Part shown: positions 34,724 through 42,891 of the stretch, in pieces
Numbering within the stretch: position 1 is the stretch's first letter
Layout: every line of letters begins with the position of its first letter
From: Cohnella nanjingensis
GTDB taxonomy: Bacteria; Bacillota; Bacilli; Paenibacillales; Paenibacillaceae
NCBI RefSeq assembly: GCF_014212125.1
Contig: NZ_JACJVP010000007.1
Location: 174,840 to 238,839 of the forward strand
Reading direction: 5' to 3'
Length of the DNA: 64,000 nucleotides
Program-made: the position numbers and the translations under genes
Notes under the pieces: model-generated
What the model was told of the DNA's origin: nothing
Databases searched by the model: none
What the model saw: only the letters and a program-made list of their open reading frames with translations

Positions 34724-35647
34724 ATGTCAGCAAAACAAGATAGAATTTTAATTTTTGGTGCAGGTGTCATCGGGAGCATGTTCGCAATTAAGCTTATTGA
34801 AGCAGGGTTTGACGTTACACTGTTTGCACATTCTAATAGATTTAAATCATTAAGAGAAAATGGCCTGCAATATAAAGAAAAAGGTACGGTTAGATCGATA
34901 CAAGTGAATGTCATTGATACGCTCGAAAATGACGATGTATACGATTTTATTTTCGTTACCGTTCGTTATGATCGGTCCGAATCAGCGTTGTTAGCGCTAA
35001 AAGATAATCAAAGCAAAAATATAGTTACGATGACTAGTAATTCAATTGGATTTTCTTCGTGGCTGGATATCGTAGGGGATAGACTTTTACCAGCTTTTCC
35101 CGGCTTCGGCGGACAGATCAAAGATGGAGTATTGCATGCTCGATTTCTACCAAAGATTATAATGGCAACTGCATTTGGAGAAATTAATGGTGTAGTGACA
35201 GAACGCATAGAAAACCTCGCAAAATTATTTAAAACAGCAAAGCTTCCCTACGTTATTAAAAAGGATATGCAAGCGTATCTAATCACACATTCCGTATCAG
35301 ACATTGCCATGTTGAGCGTTTTGCATTCTGAGAATAAGATAATTGACAAAAAAACAGCCAGAACCAGAAAGACGGCACGCAAAATAACAGTCACTTTAAA
35401 AGCGTATCTAAGGGCAATACAAAAAGCTGGCGTTTCAATTGATCCACCAATGCTTAAAATGGTGCTTAAATTTCCAAACTTATTTTTGGATCTTTTCTTT
35501 ATGACATGGCTACGAACTAAAATGGTTAGGGATATGATGTTGCCGGAATATGCGAATAATGCTAACAATGAGATTGTGCAGCTGAGTAATGATTTAATGA
35601 AATTTTTAAGTCAAAATGATATCAAATCGGAAATACATGTTCAGTAA
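34724..35647 (+). CDS. Ketopantoate reductase-like (ApbA/PanE family) protein
   Basis: A 307-residue protein with the N-terminal Rossmann motif 'ILIFGAGVIGSMFAIKLIEA', the NADP-selective 'VTLFAHSNRFKSLRENGLQY' and 'FIFVTVRYDRSESALLALK'. The C-terminal helical domain is weakly conserved and lacks an obvious ApbA active-site Lys/Glu set, so the substrate may not be ketopantoate. AT-rich. The ATG at 34724 is chosen; a GTG at 34715 is possible. Divergent from TetR. Confidence 0.82.
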   Translation: MSAKQDRILIFGAGVIGSMFAIKLIEAGFDVTLFAHSNRFKSLRENGLQYKEKGTVRSIQVNVIDTLENDDVYDFIFVTVRYDRSESALLALKDNQSKNIVTMTSNSIGFSSWLDIVGDRLLPAFPGFGGQIKDGVLHARFLPKIIMATAFGEINGVVTERIENLAKLFKTAKLPYVIKKDMQAYLITHSVSDIAMLSVLHSENKIIDKKTARTRKTARKITVTLKAYLRAIQKAGVSIDPPMLKMVLKFPNLFLDLFFMTWLRTKMVRDMMLPEYANNANNEIVQLSNDLMKFLSQNDIKSEIHVQ

Positions 35648-35718
35648 TTTTTTTGTTAAAACCTAACATTATAACGAAAATATACGTTAAACCTTCGGTA
35701 GTGAACCGGGAATACAAA

Positions 35719-35760
35719 AGAGGCCCACACCCTGAACAAGAGAGGTGATGGGCCTCAATT
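35719..35760 (+). terminator. Terminator after the reductase-like gene
   Basis: AGAGGCCCA.CACC and GGTG.TGGGCCTC pair around a 12-nt loop and are followed by TTTGTTTT. The remaining gap to 35866 shows no gene. Confidence 0.75.
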
Positions 35761-35866
35761 TGTTTTATTATACTTATCAGTATTATTCGAAGGGGTTAAT
35801 CTGATCGCCACGCAAGTGGAGGATGTAGCAACGTAGGAACAGGTGATGAACGGTTATCACCGTAAC

Positions 35867-36625
35867 TTAGATCTGAGAGCCGCCTCCGTCCACAGGGAAC
35901 TCAGCCCCGGTGGTGTAAGTGGCGTCGAACGCAAGAAATGCGACTGCTTTGGCAACCTCGAGGGGGTCGCCTACACGCAGCATCGGATTCTCCTGGCTCA
36001 TCTGCGCCTTAGTTTGTTCGGCTGCAGCCTTCGGCATCGACCTCTCCAAGATGCCTGTGTCGATGGGTCCAGGGCTGACCGCGTTGACGCGAATCTTCCG
36101 CGGCAACAGCTCGCGGGCCATACTGCGAGTCATGGAGCGCAGCGCTGCTTTACTGGCCGCGTATGCACTGATCATCGGGATCCCCAACACGTTCACGACA
36201 GAGGTGGTGAGCACCACGCCGCTTCCTTCGCTCAGCAACGGGGCGAGTTTCTGCACGGTGAAGTACGGACCCTTGGCGTTGATTGTAAGTAACTCATCGT
36301 ACACATCCTCCGTCACCGCCTCAAAAGGGGCGAAGCGCGTGACGCCAGCGTTAACGAACAGGGCATCGATCGTGCCGAACTCCGCCTTCACCCGGTCGGC
36401 CAACGCGTCGATATCCTTGAGAGACGCGGCATCGCTTAGCACTGCGACCGCGTTATTGCCAAGTTGTTCACGAGCCGAGTCGAGCGTAGCTTGGGTACGC
36501 CCGGTGATCAGAACGTGCGCACCTTCATCCGTCAGCAACTTCGCCGTTGTGAAGCCGAACCCGCTGCTGCCTCCCGTGATCACGACTTTCTTACCAGCGT
36601 ACTTGCCCTTACTGGAATGTTCCAT
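35867..36625 (-). CDS. Short-chain dehydrogenase/reductase
   Basis: A 252-residue classical SDR: 'VVITGGSSGFGFTTAKLLTD', 'LFVNAGV', 'GVVLTTSVVNVLG', Y-A-A-S-K in 'ISAYAASKAALRSMTRSMAR', 'VSPGPIDTGI' and the end 'ATYTTGAEFPVDGGGSQI'. Substrate unknown. It sits 55 bp downstream of another reductase on the same strand; with the divergent TetR gene at 37635 they form a likely regulated unit. Confidence 0.9.
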   Translation of the reverse strand: MEHSSKGKYAGKKVVITGGSSGFGFTTAKLLTDEGAHVLITGRTQATLDSAREQLGNNAVAVLSDAASLKDIDALADRVKAEFGTIDALFVNAGVTRFAPFEAVTEDVYDELLTINAKGPYFTVQKLAPLLSEGSGVVLTTSVVNVLGIPMISAYAASKAALRSMTRSMARELLPRKIRVNAVSPGPIDTGILERSMPKAAAEQTKAQMSQENPMLRVGDPLEVAKAVAFLAFDATYTTGAEFPVDGGGSQI

Positions 36626-36680
36626 TTTAATCTTGCCTCCTCTGTATAATCCGTAATTTGGATATTAGTTACAGGACCGT

Positions 36681-37505
36681 TCAGCCGTTGAAATAGTGAC
36701 CCTGTTCAAGATCCGCGATTAGCCCGGGATGCACAGGCCGCCATCCCAAGAGTTCCTGAGTCTGTACGCTCGACCTCGGGATGTCGAGCGCCGCCAAGCG
36801 GCCGAGAAAGCCGAAGTGGGCTTCTGCCTCTTCGCGGGAAAGGCTGACCACCGGCAGTTTCAGGTGTTTACCGATGACGCCGGCGATGTCGCGGAATGGC
36901 ACGCCCTCGTCGCCGACCCCGTCAAGCCGTGACCCCGCCGGGGCGGCTTCCAGCGCCAAGCGGAACAAACGCGCCGCATCAAGGCGATGTACGGCCGGCC
37001 AGCGGTTGGACCCGTCACCGATGTAGGCCGAGACGCCTTTGTCACGAGCAATGTCGATCAACATGGAGACGAAGCCAGCTTTTGTCTCGCCGTGCACGGA
37101 AGGTGCGAGATTGACGACTGATGATCGCACGCCAGCCAGCGCGAACGCCGCGTTCTCCGATGCCGCCCCATTCATGTGAGCGGTGATCACGAACGGCTTG
37201 CCGGAGCCCTCGAGCGCCGCCCCCATTGTTTCGACGGCGCGCAGATCAGTTGTGAGCGATCCGGCGAAATCCGAGAAGTCGTGCTTAAACGCCAGGTGAA
37301 TGACGCCGTCCGAAGCGGCGGCGCCGCTGTGAAGGCTATCGAGGTCGTCAAGGGCACCGCGGTGCACCTCGGCCCCAGTTTCCTTCAGTACCGCGGCGCC
37401 ATTGTCTGAGCGGGTAAGGCCAACGACTTTATGACCGGCATCAATAAGTTCGCGAACGACGGCGGAACCGATGAAGCCCGTTGCTCCTGTTACGAAAACA
37501 CGCAT
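36681..37505 (-). CDS. NAD(P)-binding epimerase-type (extended SDR) protein
   Basis: A 274-residue protein: 'VFVTGATGFIGSAVVRELID', 'VVGLTRSDNGAAVLKETGAE', 'DGVIHLAFKHDFSDFAG', 'GDGSNRWPAVHRLDAARLFR'. It matches the atypical/extended SDR group close to 'SDR family oxidoreductase' genes controlled by TetR. It has no Y-x-x-x-K motif, as is common for this subgroup. AGGAGG lies just before the ATG. Confidence 0.88.
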   Translation of the reverse strand: MRVFVTGATGFIGSAVVRELIDAGHKVVGLTRSDNGAAVLKETGAEVHRGALDDLDSLHSGAAASDGVIHLAFKHDFSDFAGSLTTDLRAVETMGAALEGSGKPFVITAHMNGAASENAAFALAGVRSSVVNLAPSVHGETKAGFVSMLIDIARDKGVSAYIGDGSNRWPAVHRLDAARLFRLALEAAPAGSRLDGVGDEGVPFRDIAGVIGKHLKLPVVSLSREEAEAHFGFLGRLAALDIPRSSVQTQELLGWRPVHPGLIADLEQGHYFNG

Positions 37506-37549
37506 AATAAAGTCCTCCTTTTAGTGGTAGAATGAAAAGTGAGTGCGAT

Positions 37550-37593
37550 AAAGTGAGGGTGCCTCCGTATATTAACGGAGGGTCCCTCACTTT
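37550..37593. promoter_or_regulatory. Large nested inverted repeat, candidate TetR operator
   Basis: AAAGTGAGGG and CCCTCACTTT (10 bp each) enclose CCTCCGT and ACGGAGG (7 bp each) with a 6-nt centre, giving a 44-bp symmetric site. It lies between the divergent reductase and TetR genes. An operator for one or two TetR dimers is the simplest reading; a terminator is unlikely in a divergent gap. Confidence 0.7.
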
Positions 37594-37634
37594 GTCAAGC
37601 GCTGTTTATACTTATGCGAAAGGAGTAACATTAA

Positions 37635-38207
37635 ATGAACGAGCCATCACAAGCCAGCCGCCAAATGCGAGTTGATGCACAGCGCAACTACGCCAGCCTG
37701 CTGAACGCGGCGCGAGTCGCGGTCTCGGAGCGTGGCGCTGACATCGTCCTCGAAGACGTTGCCAGATCGGCTGGGGTTGCAATCGGAACGCTGTACCGCC
37801 ACTTCCCTACGCGTCAGGATCTCCTAGATGCAGTGTTCCTAGATGAGACCAATGAATTGAGGGTACGCGCTGAAGAACTCGCAAGCGCTCCGGTTCCTTT
37901 AGACGCCCTGATCAGCTGGTTTCGTCTGCTGATGGACTTCGCGGCTCGAGGACGGAGCATGGGAGCAGCCATCATGGCTGCCAAGCACGTTCAGGGAACG
38001 AGAATCCATACCTCGAACAAAGCCATGCACGAGGCGGGAAAAGTACTGTTGTTTCGCGCCCAGGCCGCAGAACAAATCCGAACGGATGTCCAAATTGTCG
38101 ACGTACTACGACTCATCTACGGAATTGTCATGGTGAACGAATATGCGTCCGACCCTGATGGGACCAACCGAATGCTGGATCTCGTCATCGCCGGAATCAG
38201 AACCTAG
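37635..38207 (+). CDS. TetR-family regulator
   Basis: A 190-residue protein: 'NYASLLNAARVAVSERGADI', 'VLEDVARSAGVAIGTLYRHF', 'PTRQDLLDAVFLDE', then a helical ligand domain 'LISWFRLLMDFAARGRSMGA'. The HTH and the C-terminal domain resemble the SbtR-like TetR group. AAAGGAG lies 10 nt before the ATG. It probably represses the divergent SDR pair. Confidence 0.9.
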   Translation: MNEPSQASRQMRVDAQRNYASLLNAARVAVSERGADIVLEDVARSAGVAIGTLYRHFPTRQDLLDAVFLDETNELRVRAEELASAPVPLDALISWFRLLMDFAARGRSMGAAIMAAKHVQGTRIHTSNKAMHEAGKVLLFRAQAAEQIRTDVQIVDVLRLIYGIVMVNEYASDPDGTNRMLDLVIAGIRT

Positions 38208-38291
38208 CGAGTCGTCGACATTGTAGATGAAGGTCTTGGTACCATTACTTGTTAAGTTTCCAATTGGATCATATTGCGAGCAATCCATCAC
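38205..38291 (-). pseudogene. RHS/YD-repeat fragment
   Basis: The minus strand reads YDPIGNLTSNGTKTFIYNVD, one recognisable YD repeat of an Rhs/WapA-type protein. Nothing else of such a gene is nearby. It abuts repeat unit A3. Confidence 0.6.
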
Positions 38292-38627
38292 CCTCTAGGT
38301 GCTACCTTGCTTCACTTGGCCTTTTGTTGGCGTTTCGTTCGGCTCGACCCAGCCACAGGGGTATACCTCGCCTTGGCTCAAACCATACCGTGTCGTCAGC
38401 CCCGTCCTCCACGGGCTTCTTGTTCCACAAGTCCTCCCAAGCGTAGTCAAGGGAGGTCGTTGCACATAGGCGCTGGCATATCCTCCGAGGCATTCCCGCC
38501 GCGCTGATCGGAACCCCTGCTTTTTTGTTTCGGAACCCTTCGAACATGGGGGTTCGTGGGGGATAAGAAGCTGGAGCGATTGGATTTCGTACGACGAAAA
38601 TCCGGTGGCAACAGTTGAAGAATAAGG
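38292..38627 (+). repeat. Composite repeat A3-B2-C12
   Basis: Unit A (38292-38412; TTCACTTGGCCTTTTGTTGG, CGACCCAGCCACAGGGGTAT), a short link, unit B (38436-38565; CCCAAGCGTAGTCAAGG, GGCATATCCTCCGAGGCATT) and the left block of unit C are contiguous. The block reads WSDWISYDENPVATVEE and TAA in the rhodanese frame. The main hairpin and CAAACAAG border are missing. It shows that A, B and C belong to one composite element. Confidence 0.85.
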
Positions 38628-38734
38628 ACTGAAATGCTCATAGCAGTATACGAATTTTAATACAGAGCGCGGCGAGTGGTATGCCGTTGCTCTGTGTTTT
38701 TTATTTCTCGAAGTCAATACGGAATCGACAGAAA

Positions 38735-38893
38735 TGCCACGGCTGGTATAAAAAGGATTTATATTTTAATGATCGAATTTATTTCGTTGAGCCAAAGAAC
38801 CGGGTACGAATGTCCGATCGCGATTATTTTTATTTCATGGACCCGGATCGGAATCCAATTATGATCGTATATCGACGGGAGGAAATGGCATGA
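38735..38893 (+). pseudogene. VOC-protein C-terminal remnant
   Basis: The open frame DRIYFVEPKNRVRMSDRDYF and YFMDPDRNPIMIVYRREEMA is the last two strands of a VOC domain. The start and first two thirds are missing. Its ATGA overlaps the start of the next gene, and its GGGAGGA supplies that gene's SD. Confidence 0.7.
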
Positions 38894-40719
38894 GCAACTT
38901 GCGACAAGGTCTGGTAGGCGAATATTTGTTTATCGGCAATGCGGAGGATACGAGCGGCTTTGGTCGTCATGGGAGGGTAGAAGGCGCGACATTAACGGAA
39001 GATCGTTTTGGCGCAGCAAATAGCGCTTATGCGTTCTCTGGCCAGGGGGATTGCATTGTGTTGAATCCTTTTCCGAATCTCGGCACGGAGGCCTTCTCCT
39101 TATCCGCTTGGGCGAAGTACGATCAGGAAGCAGCGCTAAAAGGATGGAACAACGCTATCGTTTCGCAAGACGATCATGGGCGTGTGCTCGATCAATCGCG
39201 CCGCGTATTTCAATTAAGCACCAAAGGAGCGTATGCGACCTGGCATCGAATGAGACAGTCGACGGATGCGGTAGGGAAACACCCTATTCAGTGGGGCGTG
39301 TGGTATCATTTTGTCGCGATTTATGACGGAACGCAGCATAGGCTCTACGTGAATGGCGTGCTCCAGGATGTACAAACCGGTTCATTCGAGCCCAACTTCG
39401 AAGAGCCCATCTATATCGGTAAAAAGAATTCCGATGAGAAGCGGTTCTGGTTCCATGGGGTATTGGACGATATTCGGATTTACGATAGGTCGTTAACGGA
39501 CGATGAGGTTCTGGAGCTCTATGCCGAACAAGGATATACCGGCGATCCCGAGCGGACGCCCGCGCCACCGCGTACCGTTCGCAAAGCGGCAGCCGCCAAG
39601 AAGTGGATGAACAAACCGATTCGCGTAAGAAAGACGTTGGAATTCCGCAAAATCGAATGGAACGACTGCTACAATTCATTTGCTCTCGCCCTATATGGCG
39701 TCATGCGATATTCGAATAAGCAGATTAGCTTGGCGCAGGCGTTGATTTATACGGGACAAGGCTTCGCCATTAACACAGATACGACCGTGGCGCCAATGGA
39801 TGTACTCGGAGACGGAAGCTTGCTCCAAGAAGCGCTGCGTAATTTGGGCTTCGATATGGAGGTGCTTGCGGCGAATATGTATGGCGGAGACTGGGAGGAA
39901 GACACCGTCGAAAGAGCGTTATACATGGTGCGAGAGAGTATCCAGCGGGGATTTCCAGTCGTGGGATGGAACCTTGATAACTATGAGCACGGACTTATTT
40001 ATGGCTACGATGACAAGCGCAGAGTTTTGAACGTTCAAGATATTAATGCGCAGAACGGAGCGGAGCTGTCTTATGATGATTTTGGCCGGCGTCCGCTCCA
40101 TGGTAATCCCATAGATCCAGAAATGTTCGTACTGGTGCTGCGGGAGAGGAGCGAGACTCCGCATGCGCATTTGAGCGTTACTCGGTACACAGAGCAAGAA
40201 GACGCAAATTATCGGAATACGCTAAAGAATGCGCTCTCGCTTGCCGCTAGGCATATTGAGGGGGATGGACTAACGGGAGATGACGGCCGAAAGAACGGAA
40301 TCGCCGCTATCGATGCATGGATTGCGGCTTTCGAGACAGAGGCAGCGCATCGTTTTTTTACGAGTTACAATCTCCTGTGGCTTACGTCTACGCGACAGTA
40401 CTTGATATCATTCTTCACGCAATCGGCCATCACGCATTGTACGGGAATTCAGGACCATACTCTGCAGCATCTGATGCTGGAGGCGGCCGATGTTTATCTG
40501 TCGAGCTATCGAACTTGGGTATATTTGCGTGAGATGTTCCCTTTCCCGCAAGGGGCAGATACGACAGATCCACGATTGAAATTCGAAGCGATTCAGCTGC
40601 TCAAGAAAGCACGGCAAGCGGAAGCTACCGGGCTAACGGTATTACGCGACATCGTGGGCCACCTATCTGGCAGACATACGGAGACTTCTCCGCCGATTAC
40701 CGAAAGAACGATTGGATGA
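38890..40719 (+). CDS. LamG domain fused to a papain-like/BtrH-like cysteine-peptidase domain
   Basis: A 609-residue protein. Residues 5-215 form a LamG/concanavalin-like sandwich ('LVGEYLFIGNAEDTSGFGRH', 'WYHFVAIYDGTQHRLYVNGV', 'FHGVLDDIRIYDRSLTDDEV'). After a Pro/Ala/Lys linker (220-250), residues 255-420 carry a Cys-His-Asp pattern: C260 in 'WNDCYNSFAL', H367 in 'YEHGLIYGYDD', D384 in 'VQDIN', as in C39-like or BtrH N-terminal domains. The rest is helical. No signal peptide, so it is cytosolic. It may process or acyl-transfer peptides; function unknown. Confidence 0.75.
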   Translation: MSNLRQGLVGEYLFIGNAEDTSGFGRHGRVEGATLTEDRFGAANSAYAFSGQGDCIVLNPFPNLGTEAFSLSAWAKYDQEAALKGWNNAIVSQDDHGRVLDQSRRVFQLSTKGAYATWHRMRQSTDAVGKHPIQWGVWYHFVAIYDGTQHRLYVNGVLQDVQTGSFEPNFEEPIYIGKKNSDEKRFWFHGVLDDIRIYDRSLTDDEVLELYAEQGYTGDPERTPAPPRTVRKAAAAKKWMNKPIRVRKTLEFRKIEWNDCYNSFALALYGVMRYSNKQISLAQALIYTGQGFAINTDTTVAPMDVLGDGSLLQEALRNLGFDMEVLAANMYGGDWEEDTVERALYMVRESIQRGFPVVGWNLDNYEHGLIYGYDDKRRVLNVQDINAQNGAELSYDDFGRRPLHGNPIDPEMFVLVLRERSETPHAHLSVTRYTEQEDANYRNTLKNALSLAARHIEGDGLTGDDGRKNGIAAIDAWIAAFETEAAHRFFTSYNLLWLTSTRQYLISFFTQSAITHCTGIQDHTLQHLMLEAADVYLSSYRTWVYLREMFPFPQGADTTDPRLKFEAIQLLKKARQAEATGLTVLRDIVGHLSGRHTETSPPITERTIG

Positions 40720-41025
40720 GTTATTTAAGGATATCCGGCAAGGGGTCGAGAAAATAGTTGCAGGAACTGGCATTGCCTCCCGGGCGCGGGTGAAAGGGCT
40801 GCGACAGGCTGTCGTCGAGCGGGCTGTTGCGGCCCTTTTATAGGGTGCGGTTCTTGATCATGCCGTTAAACATGTACCTTAATCTTTATGATCACCCTAT
40901 ATTCATGTGATTGCGTATTTAGATAATATAATGCTGTGGAGGAATCTTCCCCTAACGGATCGACGGTTTCGATCGAATTCATGTGCTTAAGAATTGCGAT
41001 GAACGGAAAGGGCAGGTGAAGAAGG
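40720..41025. other. Interval with repeat C13 and a possible promoter
   Basis: After repeat copy C13 the DNA is AT-rich; TATAAT at 40927-40932 may be the -10 box of the serine hydrolase gene, with a poor -35. No gene is seen. Confidence 0.4.
40776..40843 (+). repeat. Unit C repeat, copy C13 (hairpin only)
   Basis: CCCGGGCGCGGGTGAAAGGG, CTGCGACAGGCTGTCG and GGGCTGTTGCGGCCCTTTT form the hairpin and T run. It lacks the rhodanese block and the CAAACAAG border, and terminates the LamG gene. Confidence 0.75.
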
Positions 41026-42177
41026 GTGAATTTTTCGAGGCTCACGGCATATCTGGATACGTTTTATAGCGAAAAAAACATTCCCGGTTTAGGGGTTGCC
41101 ATGTATCACAGGCACCAGCCCGTCTACGAGCATTATGCGGGTTTTTCGGATGTAGAGAATCAGGTTCCCTTTGGCAGGGACAGCATCTTCCGATTGTATT
41201 CCGCGACCAAGGTCGTGACGTGCACGGCCCTGCTGCAGCTGCTGGAGCAAGGAAAGTATAAACTCACCGACCCGTTGTACGCGTACATTCCCGAGTTCGA
41301 GCAGATGCTCGTTCGCCATCCGTTGTCGGACGGAAAGGAAGAGCTGATCCCGGCTCGGCATCCGATTACGATCGAGCATTTGTTTACGATGACCGCGGGC
41401 ATCGAAACGATCCATACGGACGCTGTCCGGCGGACGGTGGCAGAAAACGGCGGCGAGGGACCGACGCTCGCGGTCGTCAAGGCGTTGGCGCAGGAGCCGC
41501 TTGCTTTCGAGCCCGGCTCGCATTTTAAATACACCGTTTGCCACGACGTGCTGGGCGCATTGCTTGAGGTCATCGCCGGCCAAACGTTTGGACAATATTT
41601 GCAGGAACATCTCTTCGATCCCCTCGGCATGAAGGATACGTCTTTCCGGCTCCGGGACGAGAGCCGTTTTTGCAAGCTTTACAATCGCTTCAACGGTCAG
41701 ACGCATCGGGCGGAAAGCATCGGAGAAACCTTTGCGCTTCAACCGGGCCGCGGATACGAAAGCGGCGGCGGCGGTTTATACTCGACCGTGCCGGACTATA
41801 TGGTCTTCGCGGAGGCATTGTGCAATGATGGCCTAGCGCCGAGTGGCGCGCGAATTCTTCGACCGGAAACGGTGAACGCGATGCGAAGCGATCGCTTATC
41901 TCCTGCAGCCCGGCAGGACTTTGCCAGATTCGGCGGGGGAAGCAAACTCGGCTATAGCTATGGCTTAGGCGTCAGAACCTTGGTGAATCGCGAGGATAAC
42001 AATTCGCTTAGCCAAAACGGCGAATTTGGCTGGGACGGCGCTAGAGGGTGCTACGTGGTCATCGATCCCGAATCGGAGGTGACGCTGTTCTATGCGCAGC
42101 AGGAAAATGGCTCGCCCTGGTATCGCTGGCACGGCACGGTGCGCAACTATGCCTATGCGAGCATTTGGAATGGGTAA
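41026..42177 (+). CDS. Serine hydrolase, beta-lactamase/class C-like (S12) family
   Basis: A 383-residue protein with S59-A-T-K62 (SxxK nucleophile/base pair) in 'FRLYSATKVVTCTALLQLLE', Y169 in 'FKYTVCHDVLGALLEVI' (Y-x-x motif; the usual N is C/H here) and a Gly-rich third motif region 'NGEFGWDGARGC'. No signal peptide. Probably an esterase or D-amino-peptidase rather than a resistance beta-lactamase. GTG start with AGGTGA upstream. Repeat C14 follows. Confidence 0.88.
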   Translation: MNFSRLTAYLDTFYSEKNIPGLGVAMYHRHQPVYEHYAGFSDVENQVPFGRDSIFRLYSATKVVTCTALLQLLEQGKYKLTDPLYAYIPEFEQMLVRHPLSDGKEELIPARHPITIEHLFTMTAGIETIHTDAVRRTVAENGGEGPTLAVVKALAQEPLAFEPGSHFKYTVCHDVLGALLEVIAGQTFGQYLQEHLFDPLGMKDTSFRLRDESRFCKLYNRFNGQTHRAESIGETFALQPGRGYESGGGGLYSTVPDYMVFAEALCNDGLAPSGARILRPETVNAMRSDRLSPAARQDFARFGGGSKLGYSYGLGVRTLVNREDNNSLSQNGEFGWDGARGCYVVIDPESEVTLFYAQQENGSPWYRWHGTVRNYAYASIWNG

Positions 42178-42210
42178 AGCGCCGATCCTTTGACGAGTCG
42201 GGGCAGTCGT

Positions 42211-42297
42211 TGCCGCGCCAAACGCGGGTTCAGGGGGCTGAGACAGCTTGCCGTAGGCAGGCTTTCCCGGCTCCCTTTTTTGGCGTTGCCGTTCGAA
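42211..42297 (+). repeat. Unit C repeat, copy C14
   Basis: CCGCGCCAAACGCGGG (mini-hairpin), GGGGGCTGAGACAGCTTGCC, GGCAGGCTTTCCCGGCTCCC and TTTTTTGGCG. The stem persists (GGGGGCTGAGA with TTTCCCGGCTCCC partly) although both arms differ from the copy at 32573. The border is degenerate. Confidence 0.7.
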
Positions 42298-42359
42298 GCG
42301 GCCGATATGATATGATCGTGGTGAATGAAGGGGAACGCTGCGGAAGGAGTGTTTCTGAA

Positions 42360-42857
42360 TTGAAGAGAAATTTCGGGTTTATCGCAATGGGCCTGGTATG
42401 GTCGGTTCTTTTTGCGGGGATGAGTTTCTATTGGGCCCTGGGCGGCTTGCTCGGACTTCGGTCGCTGGGAGGGTCCATTTACGAGTTGTCCTTGGATCCG
42501 CCGCCCTCTTTCGTCCGGATGGTGTGGTTGACCGGCTTCTTGAAGTTGCTCGGCTTCGTCTTGCTGTTGGCGCTGCTGATTCGGTGGAAAAAGCCGATCA
42601 TCGCCAAGTCGCTTTTTTATGCTGCGAAAATAGCGGGAGCCTTTTTGTTTCTGTACGGTCTTCTTAATTTCATCACCATAACCTTAAGCGCCATGAATAT
42701 TTTAGAGTTTGAATTGGATGCCTACGCGACGGCTTGGAGACTCGTGTTTTGGGAACCTTTTTGGATGGCCGGCGGGATATTTTACTTTTTCGCGGTGACA
42801 AGAAGCGCGCAAACGCCGCAATCGAAAAGAAACGAGACGAGCGATCCGGATATATAG
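42360..42857 (+). CDS. DUF3995 membrane protein
   Basis: A 165-residue protein with four predicted helices: 'FIAMGLVWSVLFAGMSFYWA', 'LGGLLGLRSLGGSIYELS', 'FLKLLGFVLLLALLI', 'FEPFWMAGGIFYF'-like end. These fit DUF3995, whose function is unknown. Start TTG at 42360 with AAGGAG 10 nt upstream; longer frames run through the repeat and are not credible. A paralogue-like DUF3995 gene follows at 43296. Confidence 0.75.
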   Translation: MKRNFGFIAMGLVWSVLFAGMSFYWALGGLLGLRSLGGSIYELSLDPPPSFVRMVWLTGFLKLLGFVLLLALLIRWKKPIIAKSLFYAAKIAGAFLFLYGLLNFITITLSAMNILEFELDAYATAWRLVFWEPFWMAGGIFYFFAVTRSAQTPQSKRNETSDPDI

Positions 42858-42891
42858 TCATATTAAAATCCGTTCGTCGGGAGATGGTGCC

